7,578 nt of DNA, from the NCBI GenBank assembly GCA_964472565.1, contig CAYYNB010000239.1, forward strand, positions 1 through 7,578. Direction: 5' to 3'. The notes beneath the pieces are model-generated. The model did not search any database. It saw only the letters and a program-made list of their open reading frames with translations, and had not been told where the DNA came from. This DNA comes from DATAMF01 sp964472565 (GTDB lineage Bacteria > Chloroflexota > Anaerolineae > Aggregatilineales > Aggregatilineaceae). Position numbers and translations under genes: made by a program. Shown here piece by piece: positions 6,684 through 7,578 of the stretch. Position 1 is the first letter of the stretch; each line of letters opens with the position of its first letter.

Positions 6684-6748
6684 GACTGTTCAGTTATGAG
6701 TATTGAGTTCTGAGTCAAACCGAAGATTTTGCGCAGAACTCACAACTC
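6684..6748. repeat. Head-to-head heptamer repeat array between grpE and dnaK
   Basis: The plus strand shows consecutive 7-mers: GACTGTT, CAGTTAT, GAGTATT, GAGTTCT and GAGTCAA (6684-6718), degenerate copies of GAGTTNT. The minus strand carries two more, GAGTTGT and GAGTTCT (rc of 6742-6748 and 6735-6741). The two arrays face each other, giving a perfect 9-bp inverted repeat, TGAGTTCTG (6704-6712) and CAGAACTCA (6734-6742), around a 21-nt loop. In the grpE-dnaK transcript this would fold into a hairpin. Similar GAGTT-type heptamer strings are, from memory, intergenic repeats in some cyanobacteria and Chloroflexota. Confidence 0.6.
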
Positions 6749-6765
6749 AAAACCCTGGATTATGT

Positions 6766-7335
6766 TTAACTGGCCACTTTGACCATCGCGGGGCGCAGCA
6801 CGCGGTCGCCTAATAAATAACCGCGCAACAACACCTCGGTGATTGTGCCGCTCTCGGCCTCAGATTCCTGATCCATGCCAACGACTTCATGAAAATTAGG
6901 ATCGAAGGGTTGGCCCAACGCTTCAATTTCGGTTACGCCTTCGTCCTGCAAAAAACGCTCAAACTTGCGCAGGATCAAGCCGACACCTTCAAACCACTGA
7001 TCGCGTGATTCGGCGGGAACGGCATTCAGGGCGCGGTAAAAATCGTCCAAAACAGGCAGCAGTTTGGTCATGACATTTCCGGCGGCGGCGCGGCTCTGTT
7101 CGGCCTTTTCACGCTCGACGCGGCGTTTGTAGTTCTGGAATGACGCCCGTTCGCGCTGCAAACTTTCCAGATATTCATTGGCGCGCGTTTCGGCGCTGGT
7201 TAATTGTTCCGCCAAATCAATTTCACCTTCCTGATCGGTCGCTGTGCCTGCGCCATCATTGGACGCCGACACCGCATCAACATTCACGTCTTCCATATTC
7301 ACTTCGGGTTCCAAGTTCTGATCGTCCATCGTCAC
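6766..7335 (-). CDS. grpE: Nucleotide exchange factor GrpE
   Basis: GrpE is the dimeric factor that opens the DnaK nucleotide-binding domain to release ADP. From the GTG at 7335 the product is 189 residues. It has an acidic, probably disordered N-terminus, a long charged helix in the middle (SAETRANEYLESLQRERASF onward) for coiled-coil dimerisation, and the C-terminal beta-wing domain with PFDPNFHEVVG and the signature RGYLLGDRVLRPAMVKV. I prefer GTG at 7335 because GGAGAA (7342-7347) lies 6-8 nt upstream. An in-frame ATG at 7377 would give 203 residues, but it has no SD and sits in the loop of a strong terminator hairpin. An ATG at 7329 is also possible but too far from the SD. It is the first gene of the grpE-dnaK unit. 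Function is certain, the start less so. Confidence 0.94.
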   Translation of the reverse strand: MTMDDQNLEPEVNMEDVNVDAVSASNDGAGTATDQEGEIDLAEQLTSAETRANEYLESLQRERASFQNYKRRVEREKAEQSRAAAGNVMTKLLPVLDDFYRALNAVPAESRDQWFEGVGLILRKFERFLQDEGVTEIEALGQPFDPNFHEVVGMDQESEAESGTITEVLLRGYLLGDRVLRPAMVKVAS

Positions 7336-7360
7336 AGAAAATTCTCCGGGCATCAGATTC

Positions 7361-7391
7361 AAAAAAGCGCCGTCCATCTATCAACGGCGCT
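7361..7391 (-). terminator. Intrinsic terminator in the grpE leader
   Basis: Read on the minus strand, AGCGCCGT (7391-7384) pairs perfectly with ACGGCGCT (7373-7366) around a 10-nt loop, directly followed by six T residues (7366-7361, the first also in the stem). It has the form of a strong Rho-independent terminator. It lies between the only good promoter (7442-7468) and the grpE ribosome site (7342-7347), with no minus-strand gene to its right in the window. It may be an attenuator of the grpE-dnaK operon, or end a transcript coming from outside the window. Confidence 0.75.
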
Positions 7392-7418
7392 CACAGTGTA
7401 CCGGATGAATAATAGAAA

Positions 7419-7435
7419 TTCGTTAGCAAAACGAA
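7419..7435. promoter_or_regulatory. Palindrome at the predicted grpE start site
   Basis: TTCGTT (7419-7424) and AACGAA (7430-7435) form a perfect inverted repeat with a 5-nt spacer. It begins just downstream of the -10 box, where the grpE transcript should start (about 7433-7435). It could be a repressor operator in DNA, or a 5'-terminal hairpin in the mRNA. It does not match the CIRCE or HAIR consensus. Confidence 0.4.
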
Positions 7436-7441
7436 GGAATA

Positions 7442-7468
7442 ATTATAGAAAGTTCAGTCCGGGGTCAA
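7442..7468 (-). promoter_or_regulatory. Promoter of grpE-dnaK
   Basis: On the minus strand a perfect TATAAT (7447-7442) is preceded by TTGACC (7468-7463, five of six matches to TTGACA). The 15-nt spacer is shorter than the ideal 17, which could mean a weak or activator-dependent promoter; shifting the -35 to GTTGAC gives 16. Transcription would start near 7433-7435, about 100 nt before the GTG start of grpE. It looks like a housekeeping promoter, not a sigma-32 one. Confidence 0.55.
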
Positions 7469-7504
7469 CCACGCCGCACAAACGATAGGGATGGTAATTT
7501 TTAA

Positions 7505-7544
7505 GATAAGCGTCTTATCAATTTCGTGAAATGTTTTCGAGAAC
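7505..7544. other. Cluster of short palindromes upstream of grpE promoter
   Basis: Three small inverted repeats lie close together: GATAAG/CTTATC (7505-7510 and 7514-7519, CGT between), ATTTC/GAAAT (7521-7525 and 7528-7532, GT between), and GTTTTCGAGAAC (7533-7544), a palindrome with one mismatched pair. They lie 40-100 bp upstream of the promoter and could be regulator sites, but each is short enough to occur by chance. No gene is visible between 7336 and 7578. Confidence 0.3.
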
Positions 7545-7546
7545 AA

Positions 7547-7578
7547 CCGCCCGCCCCCGCCCTGGGGGGGCGGGAGGG
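7547..7578. other. GC-only hairpin with G-quadruplex potential at window end
   Basis: CCCGCCC (7556-7562) and GGGCGGG (7568-7574) form a 7-bp stem with a 5-nt loop. The plus strand from 7564 to 7578 reads as four GGG tracts separated by single bases (G, C, A), matching the classic G-quadruplex pattern. The minus strand has three further G-tracts at 7550-7562. The window ends inside the element, so its full form and its neighbour are unknown. It may be an intergenic repeat or the 3' end structure of a gene to the right. Confidence 0.5.

Noticed and set aside
6703..6750. HspR HAIR operator between grpE and dnaK (TTGAGT ... ACTCAA)
   Set aside because: The half-sites are 36 nt apart rather than 7, and are explained by the heptamer repeat array.

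Overview
The window carries the classical DnaK chaperone machine plus a ribosomal protein methyltransferase, on a moderately GC-rich bacterial chromosome with normal SD-led genes. The minus strand reads grpE, dnaK, then (after an opposed gene) dnaJ and prmA. The protein sequences, the dnaJ-prmA linkage and the style of the intergenic palindromes (one built on GTAGGGGC) suggest a Chloroflexota bacterium, perhaps Anaerolineae-like. This is inference from memory of such genomes, not a search result.

Layout, left to right. 1-72: a 12-bp inverted repeat built from TTTAGGT units. 73-987 (-): prmA. 988-1318: a 331-bp gap with no protein gene. It holds an AT-rich stretch, a good plus-strand promoter, a GC-rich stem-loop beginning at the predicted start site, a CCUCCUCCUC run and a terminator-like hairpin; I propose an undescribed RNA of about 130 nt at 1133-1262. 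The dnaJ intrinsic terminator faces it at 1265-1296. 1319-2485 (-): dnaJ, with its own promoter at 2506-2534. 2637-4649 (+): a 670-residue membrane protein made of two tandem copies of an ABC-2-permease-like unit. 4694-4721: a perfect palindromic repeat in the convergent gap. 4734-6644 (-): dnaK. 6684-6748: heptamer repeats in head-to-head array between dnaK and grpE. 6766-7335 (-): grpE. 7336-7578: a promoter, a palindrome at the predicted start site, and a strong intrinsic terminator lying between that promoter and the grpE start codon. A GC-rich, G-quadruplex-capable hairpin ends the window.

How the genes work together: DnaJ delivers unfolded clients to DnaK and triggers its ATP hydrolysis, and GrpE releases ADP to reset DnaK. 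PrmA trimethylates ribosomal protein L11 and is often encoded beside dnaJ. The opposed membrane gene divides the cluster into grpE-dnaK and dnaJ-prmA, and each half shows its own transcription signals. No hrcA gene and no CIRCE operator are visible, so control of this heat-shock locus may rest on the grpE leader terminator or on a different repressor.

The two best candidates for something undescribed are the putative structured RNA between dnaJ and prmA and the terminator-containing leader of grpE-dnaK.
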